Shown: positions 1 through 7,742, counted from the stretch's first letter. The stretch: 32,510 nucleotides of DNA from Paenibacillus dendritiformis (GCF_015845845.1 NZ_LDIG01000069.1:1-32510), one strand, 5' to 3'. Translations and numbers: made by a program. Notes: generated by a model from the letters alone, not told the origin.

Positions 1-1
1 C

Positions 2-814
2 GACACCGGCGCGGACAGCCGCATCCTGCTGGCGGCGGCCTTGGATCGCGCCCTGCTGGAGCGGCACTTCGCCGAGCAGCTCGTGAGGGAGACGCAGGTC
101 GCCTGGGACGCGGCGGCCCAAGCGGTCCGCGCGCGCGAGCGCGTTCGGCTGGGCGCGCTCACGCTGGCCGACGCGCCGCACCCCGCCCCCGATGCGGAGG
201 CGGTGCAGCACGCGCTGCTGCAGGGCATCGCCCGGGAAGGGCTGGCCCTGCTGCCGTGGACCAAGCAGGCGCGCCAATGGCAGACGCGCCTTCAATTCAT
301 GCGCCGGCATCAGCCGGATTGGCCCGATGCCGGGGAGGAAGCCCTCCTCGCGACGCTGGAGGAGTGGCTCGGTCCGCACGTCTACGGGATGCGAAGCCGT
401 GCGGACCTGCAGAGCCTCAACCTCGCGGCGGCGCTCGAAGCGCTGCTTCCGTGGGAGAAGCGGCAGCAGATCGAGCGGGAAGCGCCGACCCATATGACGG
501 TGCCGAGCGGATCGCGAATCGCGATCGATTACGCCGATCCGGATCGGCCGGTGCTCGCCGTGCGGCTGCAGGAAGTGTTCGGCTGGAAGGAGACGCCGCG
601 CATCGCGAACGGCGCGGTCCCGCTGACGCTGCACCTGCTCTCGCCGGCCCAGCGTCCGGTGCAGGTCACGCAGGACTTGGCGAGCTTCTGGCAGAACGCC
701 TATTTCGAGGTCAAAAAAGATCTGAAAGGCCGCTACCCGAAGCACTATTGGCCGGACGATCCGCATGAAGCCATCGCGACGCGCCGGACGAGGCCGCAGC
801 CGCCGCGCGGATAA
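2..814 (+). CDS. hrpB: ATP-dependent helicase HrpB, C-terminal part (5' end outside window)
   Basis: The frame is open from the first bases and has no start codon or ribosome binding site here, so the gene begins upstream of the window. The visible 270 or so residues match the C-terminal module of HrpB-type DExH helicases, not the motor domains. The ending is characteristic: an aromatic, basic stretch reading YFEVKKDLKGRYPKHYWPDD, which closes HrpB proteins. The start of the fragment (DTGADSRILLAAALD) fits the region following the helicase-associated domains. HrpB is a cytoplasmic DEAH-family RNA/DNA helicase of poorly defined role. The C-terminus after PDDP is a short Arg/Pro tail. A hairpin with a T-run lies about 50 bp downstream. 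The family assignment rests on recognition of the C-terminal motif; the helicase motifs themselves are outside the window. Confidence 0.88.
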   Translation, partial: DTGADSRILLAAALDRALLERHFAEQLVRETQVAWDAAAQAVRARERVRLGALTLADAPHPAPDAEAVQHALLQGIAREGLALLPWTKQARQWQTRLQFMRRHQPDWPDAGEEALLATLEEWLGPHVYGMRSRADLQSLNLAAALEALLPWEKRQQIEREAPTHMTVPSGSRIAIDYADPDRPVLAVRLQEVFGWKETPRIANGAVPLTLHLLSPAQRPVQVTQDLASFWQNAYFEVKKDLKGRYPKHYWPDDPHEAIATRRTRPQPPRG

Positions 815-862
815 GCGCGTTGTACGCTCCGAACTGGCAGTTTATCAGATCATGGACGACAC

Positions 863-926
863 AAGAAGGAATAGATTCGCTCCAGGAATGAATGAAAGAG
901 GTTCCCGGGGCTTCTATTCCTTTTTT
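863..926 (+). terminator. Candidate intrinsic terminator after hrpB
   Basis: AAGAAGGAATAG (863-874) can pair with CTATTCCTTTTT (914-925), giving a 12-bp stem with one G-U pair, and the right arm runs into six T. The 39-base loop is long for an intrinsic terminator, so this is only probable. Confidence 0.45.
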
Positions 927-980
927 CGCTTGTGGCGGGAGGGGGTCAGGGTTTCCTGAGGAAGCTTAAAAGTTTCTGCC

Positions 981-1029
981 GAGCGGGTGCTCTTGAAGGT
1001 CCTTTTGGTCAATATCCCCTTCGCTCAGA
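981..1029 (+). repeat. Diverged solitary copy of the TCAATATCCC hairpin repeat
   Basis: The order GAGCGGG, then TCC-TT--GGTCAATATCCC, then CG-CTCAG is the same as at the junctions of the tandem array at 18270-18604. For example, GAGCGGG (18508-18514) is followed there by TCCTTACGGTCAATATCCC (18528-18546). Only about half a unit is recognisable here. It lies in the gap between hrpB and the glycosyltransferase, which holds no gene. Confidence 0.6.
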
Positions 1030-1104
1030 CGACAACATAGAGTCGTTGCCTATAGCCCCGTTGTTGTTCCCATTGTGCAAGGGATGGCTGGGTTCAAGCG
1101 TTGT

Positions 1105-1133
1105 TTGACCCCGCGAGCGGCCTCCTTTATAAT
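1105..1133 (+). promoter_or_regulatory. Sigma-A promoter of the glycosyltransferase gene
   Basis: TTGACC (1105-1110), 17-bp spacer, TATAAT (1128-1133). The expected start near 1140 leaves a leader of about 40 bases before the ribosome binding site GGAGG at 1169-1173. Confidence 0.8.
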
Positions 1134-1181
1134 GAAAATGGAGTAATATCCTATTTCAGTATAATTTTGGAGGTAGAGTAA

Positions 1182-2393
1182 GTGGCACGCGTATTATATG
1201 TAACAATTCCAGCAGAAGGTCACGTTAATCCTACGATAGGATTAGTGAAGCAACTGGTCGACAATGGGGAAGAAGTCGTCTATATGTGCTCGGAACAATA
1301 TCGGTCCAGGCTTGCCCGGACCGGGGCGCAATTCCGCGCCTATCAAATGGATGAAACCGTATTTAGACAGCTTGGTTTTAATCCAACGGAATATAAGCAC
1401 CCGCTTCACTTCACCGAATTTATTGTACGAGGCATTATTGAACCTCATGTTCCTGAAATTTTAAGGCAGACAGAGGGCGAATCCTTTGATTATCTGATTT
1501 TTGACTCCTTGTTCGGGTGGGGAGGGGCGATTTTAGGGGAAAAGTTAGGCATCCCGACGATCTGCTCGATTACCAACCTGGCTTTTGTCAAGCCCCTGAG
1601 CAGTATTATAGAAGTGTTCGATGCCGATGATGTAGATGTGGAAGCTCTTTATGCCAGAGTGGAGAAGGCGGCGCAGCGCGTCGCGCGGGCCTGCAGCGTA
1701 GCCGTGCCCGCCATTGAAGATATTACCCGCCAGTATGGGCAATTTAAAATTGTATTTACAAGCCGCGATTTCCAACCGGACGCGGACAAGCTTGACGACA
1801 GCTATATCTTTACCGGGCCTTCCATTACGCCGCGTCCCGATGCCCCCTCCTTTCCGTTTGAACAGCTTCGATCGCAATATGATAAAGTGGTCTACATATC
1901 AATGGGAAGCATTTTGACCAAGGATGTGGAGCTGTACAAGCTTTTCTTTGAGGCTTGTGAAGATATCCCGGCGCAATTTGTGTTATCTTGCGGCAAAGAT
2001 ACGGATCTCGATTCGCTGGGTGACCGGATTCCGCATCATTTCATCATCGAGCCGTATGTTCCCCAACTGGAAGTGCTCCAGCAAGCCGATGCTTTTATTA
2101 CCCATGCCGGCATGAACAGCGCAAGCGAGGGGTTATATTATGACGTGCCTCTGGTCATGATTCCATTAAGCTCGGATCAGCCCATTGTCGCCAAGCGGGT
2201 AGAGGAGTTGGGAGCCGGGATTTGTTTAAATAAGAGCGAGCTTACGCCTAAAGCGTTGAAGACCGCTTTGCTGCGAGTATTGAATGAATCTTCTTATAAA
2301 GAGCATGCCAAGCGGGTAGGGGATTCCTTGCGCAGCGCTGGCGGGTACACCGAAGCCGCGAGGCGGATTATGTCCTTATTCTCTAAAGTATAA
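1182..2393 (+). CDS. MGT-family (GT1) UDP-glycosyltransferase
   Basis: This 403-residue protein has the two-Rossmann GT-B architecture of macrolide-type glycosyltransferases (YjiC/YojK/OleD-like). The N-terminal acceptor domain opens with VLYVTIPAEGHVNPTIGLV, including the catalytic-type His in EGHVNP. The C-terminal donor domain carries the sugar-nucleotide motif HAGMNSASEGLYYDVPLVMI followed by SSDQP. Such enzymes move glucose or a related sugar from a UDP donor onto small hydrophobic acceptors such as macrolides, flavonoids or lipids, in the cytoplasm. The start is GTG, chosen because GGAGG lies 8 bases upstream and no ATG fits. The gene is monocistronic with its own strong promoter. It is clearly more A+T-rich than its neighbours and sits between repeat-like sequences, so horizontal acquisition is plausible. 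The acceptor cannot be read from the sequence. Confidence 0.88.
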   Translation: MARVLYVTIPAEGHVNPTIGLVKQLVDNGEEVVYMCSEQYRSRLARTGAQFRAYQMDETVFRQLGFNPTEYKHPLHFTEFIVRGIIEPHVPEILRQTEGESFDYLIFDSLFGWGGAILGEKLGIPTICSITNLAFVKPLSSIIEVFDADDVDVEALYARVEKAAQRVARACSVAVPAIEDITRQYGQFKIVFTSRDFQPDADKLDDSYIFTGPSITPRPDAPSFPFEQLRSQYDKVVYISMGSILTKDVELYKLFFEACEDIPAQFVLSCGKDTDLDSLGDRIPHHFIIEPYVPQLEVLQQADAFITHAGMNSASEGLYYDVPLVMIPLSSDQPIVAKRVEELGAGICLNKSELTPKALKTALLRVLNESSYKEHAKRVGDSLRSAGGYTEAARRIMSLFSKV

Positions 2394-2634
2394 AAGGCAG
2401 GATGGAGATATACCGTTAAGTTCAGCAGCTTGGCTGCAGACTAAATCGCGTTACACAAGGGGGTGCGCAGTGAAATCCTGCGTTAAAGCAGCAATTTTCG
2501 ATCTTAGAAGCTATTTTTGATTAAAATCCTGAAAAAATACATTATTTTTATCGAGTTTTGTCTTTTAACTGTTGGACACCCCGAAATTGATGCAGTTTTG
2601 CATGAAGTCCTGTGATGGAGTGCAAGTCATAAAG
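2394..2634. other. A+T-rich non-coding stretch
   Basis: No gene with a ribosome binding site or recognisable family is seen on either strand. Base composition matches the preceding glycosyltransferase rather than the G+C-rich surroundings, so it probably belongs to the same segment. Confidence 0.4.
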
Positions 2635-2660
2635 AAAAACTGCATATTCGCAGTTTTTTT
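2635..2660 (+). terminator. Intrinsic terminator downstream of the glycosyltransferase
   Basis: AAAAACTGC (2635-2643), loop ATATTC, GCAGTTTTT (2650-2658), with the T-run continuing to 2660. The A-run on the left side would also let it work on the other strand. Confidence 0.8.
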
Positions 2661-2686
2661 CATCGCTCACCGTCAGAAGCTGAGGT

Positions 2687-2730
2687 GGGGCTGTCTCGTT
2701 GAGCTAAAAACGACTGATGGAGGCAGCCCC
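2687..2730. repeat. Inverted repeat with GGGGCTG/CAGCCCC ends
   Basis: GGGGCTGTCTC (2687-2697) pairs with GAGGCAGCCCC (2720-2730) across a 22-base loop, with one G-U pair. There is no useful T-run. It may be a terminator-like hairpin or two facing insertion-sequence ends left by a deletion. Confidence 0.45.
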
Positions 2731-2863
2731 TTTCGCCGCTGTACGGGACAGGTCCGGGCAGAGGACGACAACCGGAAGAAGCGGGCAGAACCGGTTGTCC
2801 GCGGGCGCCGCAAGTTGGCGGATAGCGAATGCCCCGGCTGCGGGGGAAGCGGGAGGGGATCTT

Positions 2864-2892
2864 TTGTAAGCGAGGGCATACTCATGTAAAAT
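2864..2892 (+). promoter_or_regulatory. Candidate promoter of ccdC
   Basis: TTGTAA (2864-2869), 17-bp spacer, TAAAAT (2887-2892), about 60 bp before the ccdC start. Confidence 0.55.
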
Positions 2893-2961
2893 AAGTCATA
2901 GACGACCGAGGGCGACGCGGGTGCCCTGCGGTTCTATTCTAGTCTATCGAGGTGAATGACC

Positions 2962-3471
2962 ATGTCACATGCCCTAGTATCGTCGCAATGGATGTCGCTG
3001 CTTGTATCGCTCGCGGCCGGGACGGCGGTCATTGTGCTGCGCCTGCGGGCGTCCCGCAAGCCGACATCGGCCAAAAAGATTATTATGCCGCCTGTCGGCA
3101 TGGCCTCCGGATTTCTCATGTTTATCGTGCCGGCGATGCGGATCCCGTGGACATGGGGGCTTGCCGCTTTTGCGGCCGGCGCGGTATGCTTCTCGTACCC
3201 GCTTATCCGCACATCGCGGTTCGAGGTGAACGACGGGCAAGTGTACCTGAAGCGTTCGAATATGTTCATCGTGGTCATCGTCGCGCTGTTGGTTTTGCGG
3301 CTCATTCTGCATGATATCGTGGAGCAGGTTGTCTCGATAACGCAGAGCGCGTCCATCTTCTTCATCCTGGCGTTCGGGATGCTGCTTCCTTGGCGTGTGG
3401 CCATGCTGATGCAATACCGTAAGCTGACAGGTTCTGCGGATGCCGGCGCGGGAGAGAACCGCTCCACGTAG
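2962..3471 (+). CDS. ccdC: CcdC-family membrane protein
   Basis: A 169-residue integral membrane protein with four to five hydrophobic segments. It carries the family's typical blocks: RLRASRKPTSAKKIIMPPVG after the first helix, FMFIVPAMR-like second helix, RFEVNDGQVYLKRS in the middle loop, and the end block LAFGMLLPWRVAMLMQYRKL. These match CcdC (YneJ, DUF1453 group), named for its neighbourhood with cytochrome c maturation genes in Bacillus; its biochemical role is not settled. An ATG 6 bp upstream is in frame, but GAGGTG sits one base from that codon and 7 bases from this one, so this start is preferred. Here it is alone, without ccdA or ccdB in the window. It ends in a strong terminator. 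Confidence 0.85.
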   Translation: MSHALVSSQWMSLLVSLAAGTAVIVLRLRASRKPTSAKKIIMPPVGMASGFLMFIVPAMRIPWTWGLAAFAAGAVCFSYPLIRTSRFEVNDGQVYLKRSNMFIVVIVALLVLRLILHDIVEQVVSITQSASIFFILAFGMLLPWRVAMLMQYRKLTGSADAGAGENRST

Positions 3472-3593
3472 ACATGGCGGCGGACGGAGCTGTCGGAACG
3501 GAGCCGCCGGGGCGGAGCAACTGGATGCGGAAGCCCGGCCCCGCGGTTCATGCAACCGGCATGCAGCGCTGTACACGAGGTTACGGCTATACG

Positions 3594-3633
3594 GAGCCCG
3601 CTTCTTCCCGAACATGGGAAGGGGCGGGCTCTT
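3594..3633 (+). terminator. Strong intrinsic terminator after ccdC (convergent region)
   Basis: A 16-bp stem, GAGCCCGCTTCTTCCC (3594-3609) with GGGAAGGGGCGGGCTC (3616-3631), loop GAACAT, two G-U pairs. The T-run is short (TTCGT). It lies between convergent ccdC and the Rieske gene and may serve both. Confidence 0.7.
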
Positions 3634-3747
3634 CGTGTGTGCAGAGCGTTCCAGGCGTGTACAGCGCTTCCCTCTCCATGCCGAACACGACAAAGTCTGG
3701 CACCTGTACAGGCCCCAGACTTGTGTCTTCAGCGGCCCGAGTGCGGC

Positions 3748-4725
3748 TCAAGCCGTCCCCCACTCGACCCCGAGATCCTTCAAATATTGGCGGTAAGCGA
3801 TGCTGACCCGGTCGCATTTGAGCGACAGCTCCACCTGAAGGTCAAGCGGCAGATCCTCCGGCTTCTGATTCTCGACGACCGGCTTGTCCTGCGCGAAAAT
3901 CATATCCTGGAAGCGGGTAATCTCATTGTCGCTCAGCCCAGGATCGTAGCTGAACGAGATGACGCCGTAAGCTACGGACGTCGCCGAGTCCTGCGGACGA
4001 ACCGTCAGCAGAATCGACATGCGATGCCCGGTCTCCTTGTCGCGCTTGACGAACTTGACCGTGAGCGGCCGGGCAATCTCATACGTATAGTGCACATGCT
4101 TCGCTTGTCCGCTTCCATCCGGATCCGGCTGGAAAATCTCGATCTCCTCCGAACGGATGCCCTCCGGCACCCGATGCACCCGGTAATCTCCGATCTCGGT
4201 ATGCGTCTCCACCCCGAGATAGCCTTCATGCACGACAGCCAGATGGCCGACATCGAGGAAGTTCTCCACGATTCGCGGCGGCTTCGCTTCGACGGTCTGC
4301 GGCCCCCAGACGACATGGCGCCACCCTTCCGCTTCATATTCCGGGAACGGGAACCACGGCGCGTCCTTGCCGCCGAGATTGACCCAGATGAAGCCGTAAC
4401 GTTCCTCACATCCGTATGCAGTCGCTTGCGCTTTCTTCGGAATGGCCTGCTCCGCCGGGAGCTGCGGAATGTGCACGCAGGCGCCGGAAGGGGCGAATTC
4501 CCACGCATGATACGGGCAGACGAGACGCCCGTTCTTGACGCAGCCCAGCGATAACGCCGCTCCGCGATGGATGCACAGATCCTTGAACGCATGCACGCCG
4601 TCCTCCGTGCGGAACACGACGACGCGCTCTCCCATAATGTGGACCTGAATCGGCTTCTCCTTCACCTCATCCGCCCGGCAGGCGACAATCCATTCCTTGC
4701 GCAATACTTCATCCTGGATGATCAT
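3748..4725 (-). CDS. Rieske non-heme iron oxygenase, large (catalytic) subunit
   Basis: A 325-residue oxygenase. The N-terminal Rieske domain binds a 2Fe-2S cluster through C51-x-H53 (CIHRGAALSLG) and C70-x2-H73 (CPYHAWEF). The C-terminal catalytic domain carries the mononuclear iron motif N155-F-L-D158-V-G-H161-x4-H166. Such enzymes hydroxylate or demethylate aromatic and heterocyclic substrates using electrons from a separate reductase, not encoded nearby. The ATG is preferred over an upstream in-frame TTG (4767), which has no ribosome binding site; AGGGGA lies 13 bases before the ATG, a rather long spacing. The gene is divergent from a purine permease behind PurR boxes. Klebsiella HpxD is a Rieske enzyme of purine oxidation, so a purine substrate is a reasonable inference. 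A vanillate-demethylase-like aromatic role is the alternative. Confidence 0.85.
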   Translation of the reverse strand: MIIQDEVLRKEWIVACRADEVKEKPIQVHIMGERVVVFRTEDGVHAFKDLCIHRGAALSLGCVKNGRLVCPYHAWEFAPSGACVHIPQLPAEQAIPKKAQATAYGCEERYGFIWVNLGGKDAPWFPFPEYEAEGWRHVVWGPQTVEAKPPRIVENFLDVGHLAVVHEGYLGVETHTEIGDYRVHRVPEGIRSEEIEIFQPDPDGSGQAKHVHYTYEIARPLTVKFVKRDKETGHRMSILLTVRPQDSATSVAYGVISFSYDPGLSDNEITRFQDMIFAQDKPVVENQKPEDLPLDLQVELSLKCDRVSIAYRQYLKDLGVEWGTA

Positions 4726-4846
4726 GATCTTGGTATATCCCCTTTTTATGGAAGTGTTATGAATCAATGAGAGTTATGATTCGAAAGTTCGACAATCAAT
4801 CTATTCTTTTCTTATTTTAGGAGATACATTCGAAGTCGTCAATCCA

Positions 4847-4890
4847 AAACACGAACAATCTGTTTGTAAATATAAAAAATATTCGTAAAT
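4847..4890. promoter_or_regulatory. PurR operator: two inverted PurBoxes
   Basis: AAACACGAACAAT (4847-4859) and, on the other strand, ATTTACGAATATT (4890-4878) each match 11 of 13 positions of the B. subtilis PurBox AWWWCCGAACWWT. They are inverted with CGAA centres 30 bp apart, the same geometry as the pair at 14715-14758. The pair lies just upstream of the -35 of the permease promoter, in the space shared with the divergent Rieske gene. Confidence 0.65.
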
Positions 4891-4894
4891 TATC

Positions 4895-4923
4895 TATACA
4901 AATCGGAGGATTGAATTTATAAT
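4895..4923 (+). promoter_or_regulatory. Promoter of the purine permease gene
   Basis: TATACA (4895-4900), 17-bp spacer, TATAAT (4918-4923). Transcription would start near 4930, at the edge of the Crp/Fnr-type palindrome. Confidence 0.65.
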
Positions 4924-4930
4924 CTGGAGT

Positions 4931-4946
4931 TGTGAGCTATATCACA
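4931..4946. promoter_or_regulatory. Perfect Crp/Fnr-family palindrome
   Basis: TGTGAGCTATATCACA is an exact TGTGA-N6-TCACA site and also fits the Bacillus Fnr form with TA at the centre. It is centred about +8 relative to the predicted permease start, a position expected for repression of the permease. No regulator of this family is encoded in the window. Confidence 0.55.
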
Positions 4947-4989
4947 TCCAGGACTACATTCGAACCGCAATGGGAGGAACAGCACACTT

Positions 4990-6336
4990 ATGGAACCGTC
5001 AACCAAGTCGAACAACCTTATCGTTGGAGTGGATGATAAGATCGGCGTCGGGAAGGCTTTTATTTTGGGCTTGCAGCATGTATTGGCTATGGATTTGTAC
5101 ATTGCTCCAATCGTTATCGCCGGCCTGCTCAGTCTGAGCGCGTCGGACACTTCCTTTTTTATTCAAATGTGCTTTCTGGGTACGGGCATCGCGACCTTGA
5201 TTCAGACCGGCTTCGGACTCCGGCTTCCTGTCGTTCAGGGACCGTCTTATGTGCCTATCGGGGCCATGGGGGCCATCGGCAGCAAGCTGGGGCTTGGCGC
5301 GATGACCGGGAGCCTGATTCCCGGGGCGCTGCTTATCGCCCTGCTGGGCATGCCGTTGAAATGGTTCGCCAAGGCGGTTCGCCGCGTCATCCCTCCGCTG
5401 GTCGGCGGCACGGTTATTCTCATTGTCGGTATTTCGCTTATGCCTGTCGGCATGAGCAATATTTATAGGGCGGAAGGCGATCTGTGGACCAATGTGCTGA
5501 TTGCCGCCGTCTCTGCAGGGGCGCTGATTGTTTGCATGCTGCTCGGCCGCCGTTCGAAGGGGCTGGGCACGGTGTCGCGCCTGATTTCCGTCATTGTCGC
5601 GATCGTCGTCGGCACGATTACCGCTTCGTTCTTCGGGACGGTCGACTTCACGCCGGTCGCCGAGGCGGACTTGCTGGCGATTCCGAGCTTCTTCCCGTTC
5701 GGAGCCCCGGTCTTCGACATAAGCGCCATCTTGACGATGGTCTTTGTCTATTTCATTATTCTGATCGAGACGACCGGAACCTGGTTCGTCATCTCCCAGG
5801 TTACCGGCAAAGAGCTGACGGACGAGCGCTTGAACCGCGCCGCCGCTGGCGAGGGAATCGGCTGCTTCGCCGGCGCTCTGTTCGGGGGCACGCCGATGAC
5901 CGGCTACTCCTCGAACGCCGGCCTGATCGCGGTGACGGGAGTAGGCAGCCGCATGGCGATTATGGCGGGGGGCATCATCCTGCTCTTGCTCGGCCTCGTG
6001 CCGAAGCTGTCTACGGCGATCACCTGCATTCCGGAGCCGGTTATCAACGGGATTTTCGGCGTCGTCTGTGTCGCGATTGTCGTGAACGGCCTCAAGGTCA
6101 TTCAACTGATTGACCTCGATGAACGCGCGATGATGATTATCGGGGTGCCGGTCCTGCTGACGATGGCCGTGACGGTGCTGCCGAAGGATGCGCTCGTTGG
6201 TCTGCCTGACTTCGCCGCCTATATTTTGTCCTCCGGCATTACCGTCGGCGCGATCGCCGCGCTTGTGCTGAATCTGATCATTCCGGGCGGCCGGGCCGCT
6301 TCGGCCAAGGAAGCGGCAACGGATACGGCGGCATAG
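4990..6336 (+). CDS. NCS2-family xanthine/uric acid (uracil-xanthine) permease
   Basis: A 448-residue membrane protein with about 14 hydrophobic segments, a full-length nucleobase:cation symporter-2. It has the QH motif in the first helix (LQHVLAMDLYIAP), the substrate-site glutamate in helix 8 (ILIETTGTW) and the signature region in helix 10. That signature reads S308-N-A-G-L-I-A-V-T-G, where most family members have Gln, Glu or Pro before the Asn. It imports xanthine, urate or a related purine with protons. The start has GGGAGGA 11 bases upstream. PurBoxes and a consensus promoter precede it, so control by PurR and purine supply is likely. The substrate among purines and uracil is not certain, and the altered signature may shift specificity. 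Confidence 0.85.
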   Translation: MEPSTKSNNLIVGVDDKIGVGKAFILGLQHVLAMDLYIAPIVIAGLLSLSASDTSFFIQMCFLGTGIATLIQTGFGLRLPVVQGPSYVPIGAMGAIGSKLGLGAMTGSLIPGALLIALLGMPLKWFAKAVRRVIPPLVGGTVILIVGISLMPVGMSNIYRAEGDLWTNVLIAAVSAGALIVCMLLGRRSKGLGTVSRLISVIVAIVVGTITASFFGTVDFTPVAEADLLAIPSFFPFGAPVFDISAILTMVFVYFIILIETTGTWFVISQVTGKELTDERLNRAAAGEGIGCFAGALFGGTPMTGYSSNAGLIAVTGVGSRMAIMAGGIILLLLGLVPKLSTAITCIPEPVINGIFGVVCVAIVVNGLKVIQLIDLDERAMMIIGVPVLLTMAVTVLPKDALVGLPDFAAYILSSGITVGAIAALVLNLIIPGGRAASAKEAATDTAA

Positions 6337-6366
6337 ATAGCTCTCGATATTGAATCCCGAACGCAC

Positions 6367-6403
6367 ATAACCCCCGCTGGCCCTTATGGCAGCGGGGGTT
6401 ATT
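6367..6403. terminator. Bidirectional intrinsic terminator between permease and ktrB
   Basis: ATAACCCCCGCTG (6367-6379) pairs perfectly with CAGCGGGGGTTAT (6390-6402) around a 10-base loop. It separates the convergent permease and ktrB genes; A/T-rich bases flank both sides. Confidence 0.8.
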
Positions 6404-6404
6404 G

Positions 6405-7742
6405 TTACCCGATCATGATTTTCCCTTCCGGATAGCGGTAGAGCGATTGCTCCCGGCGATTGCCGAGCGCGTAGGCGAGCGTCATGGGCCCGATTCTGCC
6501 GATGAACATCGTCATGGCGATGACGAGCTTCCCGAAGGGGGAGAGATCGGGGGTCAGCCCCATCGACATGCCAACCGTCGCGACGGCCGAGACGGTATCG
6601 AACAGAATGCTGATGAACGGCACATCCTCGGTGACCGCGAGCAGCATCGAGACCGACAGCACCATGAACAACGCCAGAAAAATCACCGTCAGCGCCTTGA
6701 TGATCAGATCCTTCGGCAGGCGGTGGCGGAACAGCACGGCATCCTCGCGACCCTTCAGCATGGCGTAGACGGCCGCCATCAGAATCGCGAACGTCGTCGT
6801 CTTAATCCCGCCGCCCGCGGAGCCGGGCGAAGCGCCGACGAACATGAGCATAATCAGGAAAAATTGCGTCACCTGGCGCATATCCGCCACATCCAGCGTT
6901 ACGGTGCCGGAGGAACGGGTCGATACCGACTGGAAGAAGGAAGCGTACAGCTTGCCTTCCCAGCTCATCGATCCAAGCGTATAGGTATTCGAGAATTCGA
7001 AGATGAAGAGCAGCACCGCCCCGCCCACGACGAGAATCGCGGTCATCGACAGGACGACCTTGGAATGCAGCGAGAGCCGCCGCTTCTTCGGGTAATCATA
7101 CAGTTCCGCCAGCACGATGAAGCCAAGACCGCCGGCGATGACCAGGAAGAAGGCGACGAGATTGGTCACCTCGTCCTCGGCGAACTGCTGGAAGCTGTCG
7201 CCGAACAGGTCGAAGCCCGCATTGTTGAACAAGGATATCGAATGGAAAAGACTATACGCGAACGATTGCCCGAGCGGCATCGTCTGTCCCCAGTGCAGCG
7301 TCAGCACGACGGTGGCCGACGATTGGATGATGACGACGAAGATGATGACCCGCCGAATCGTGCGGACGATCCCTTCCATGCTGTTGGCGTTGATCGACTC
7401 CTGCAGGATAAGGCGTTCGCGGAGCGATATCTTTTTGCCCAGCATCAGATAGAACAGCAGGGCCACCGACATGAAGCCGATGCCCCCGATCTGGACGAGG
7501 GAAATGATCACGCCTTGTCCAAAGGCAGAAAAGGTCGTGCCGACATCGACGACGACCAGCCCGGTCACGCAGACGGCGGAGGTGGCCGTAAATAACGCAT
7601 CCACGAAGGAGATGGAATGACCCGGCGCCAGCGAGACTGGCAGCTTCAGCAGCAGGGTTCCGATTGAAATAATAAAGAGAAAACCCGTCACCAGCACGCG
7701 GGCGGGAGTCCAATGCAGCGTCCTTTTTTTCAACAGGTTCAT
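6405..7742 (-). CDS. ktrB: K+ uptake system membrane subunit KtrB (TrkH/Ktr family)
   Basis: A 445-residue channel-like K+ translocator of the plasma membrane. It has the four pore-loop repeats of the SKT superfamily, each with its filter glycine: SAVCVTGL, FNNAGFDLFG, STRSSGT and SAVATVGMS. The sequence GASPGSAGGGIKTTT marks the broken helix and gating loop of KtrB. KtrB dimers act with a cytosolic RCK ring (KtrA or KtrC), not encoded here, and are typically Na+-dependent. The start is the ATG with AGGAGA 9 bases upstream; longer in-frame versions lack a ribosome binding site and add a non-conserved, Arg-rich leader. The promoter lies at 7837-7865. The leader between them includes a small G+C-rich hairpin (near 7796-7814) and a T-run, which could be an attenuator. 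KtrD is an equally good name. Confidence 0.9.
   Translation of the reverse strand: MNLLKKRTLHWTPARVLVTGFLFIISIGTLLLKLPVSLAPGHSISFVDALFTATSAVCVTGLVVVDVGTTFSAFGQGVIISLVQIGGIGFMSVALLFYLMLGKKISLRERLILQESINANSMEGIVRTIRRVIIFVVIIQSSATVVLTLHWGQTMPLGQSFAYSLFHSISLFNNAGFDLFGDSFQQFAEDEVTNLVAFFLVIAGGLGFIVLAELYDYPKKRRLSLHSKVVLSMTAILVVGGAVLLFIFEFSNTYTLGSMSWEGKLYASFFQSVSTRSSGTVTLDVADMRQVTQFFLIMLMFVGASPGSAGGGIKTTTFAILMAAVYAMLKGREDAVLFRHRLPKDLIIKALTVIFLALFMVLSVSMLLAVTEDVPFISILFDTVSAVATVGMSMGLTPDLSPFGKLVIAMTMFIGRIGPMTLAYALGNRREQSLYRYPEGKIMIG

Noticed and set aside
2572-2889. A 105-codon plus-strand frame between the glycosyltransferase and ccdC.
   Set aside because: It runs through a terminator hairpin and a second inverted repeat, spans a composition break and has no ribosome binding site.
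4768-4989. Searched for a purine riboswitch before the NCS2 permease.
   Set aside because: None of the conserved aptamer segments (TCTACC, CCGTAAA, GACTA) is present; control seems to be by PurR boxes instead.
4999-6366. A 455-codon open frame on the minus strand opposite the purine permease.
   Set aside because: It is an Arg/Asp/Gln/His-rich shadow of a high-G+C gene with clear membrane-protein homology on the plus strand; no ribosome binding site or family.
6402-7595. A 397-codon open frame on the plus strand opposite ktrB.
   Set aside because: Low-complexity His/Arg/Asp-rich translation, no family; ktrB on the other strand has all its pore motifs.
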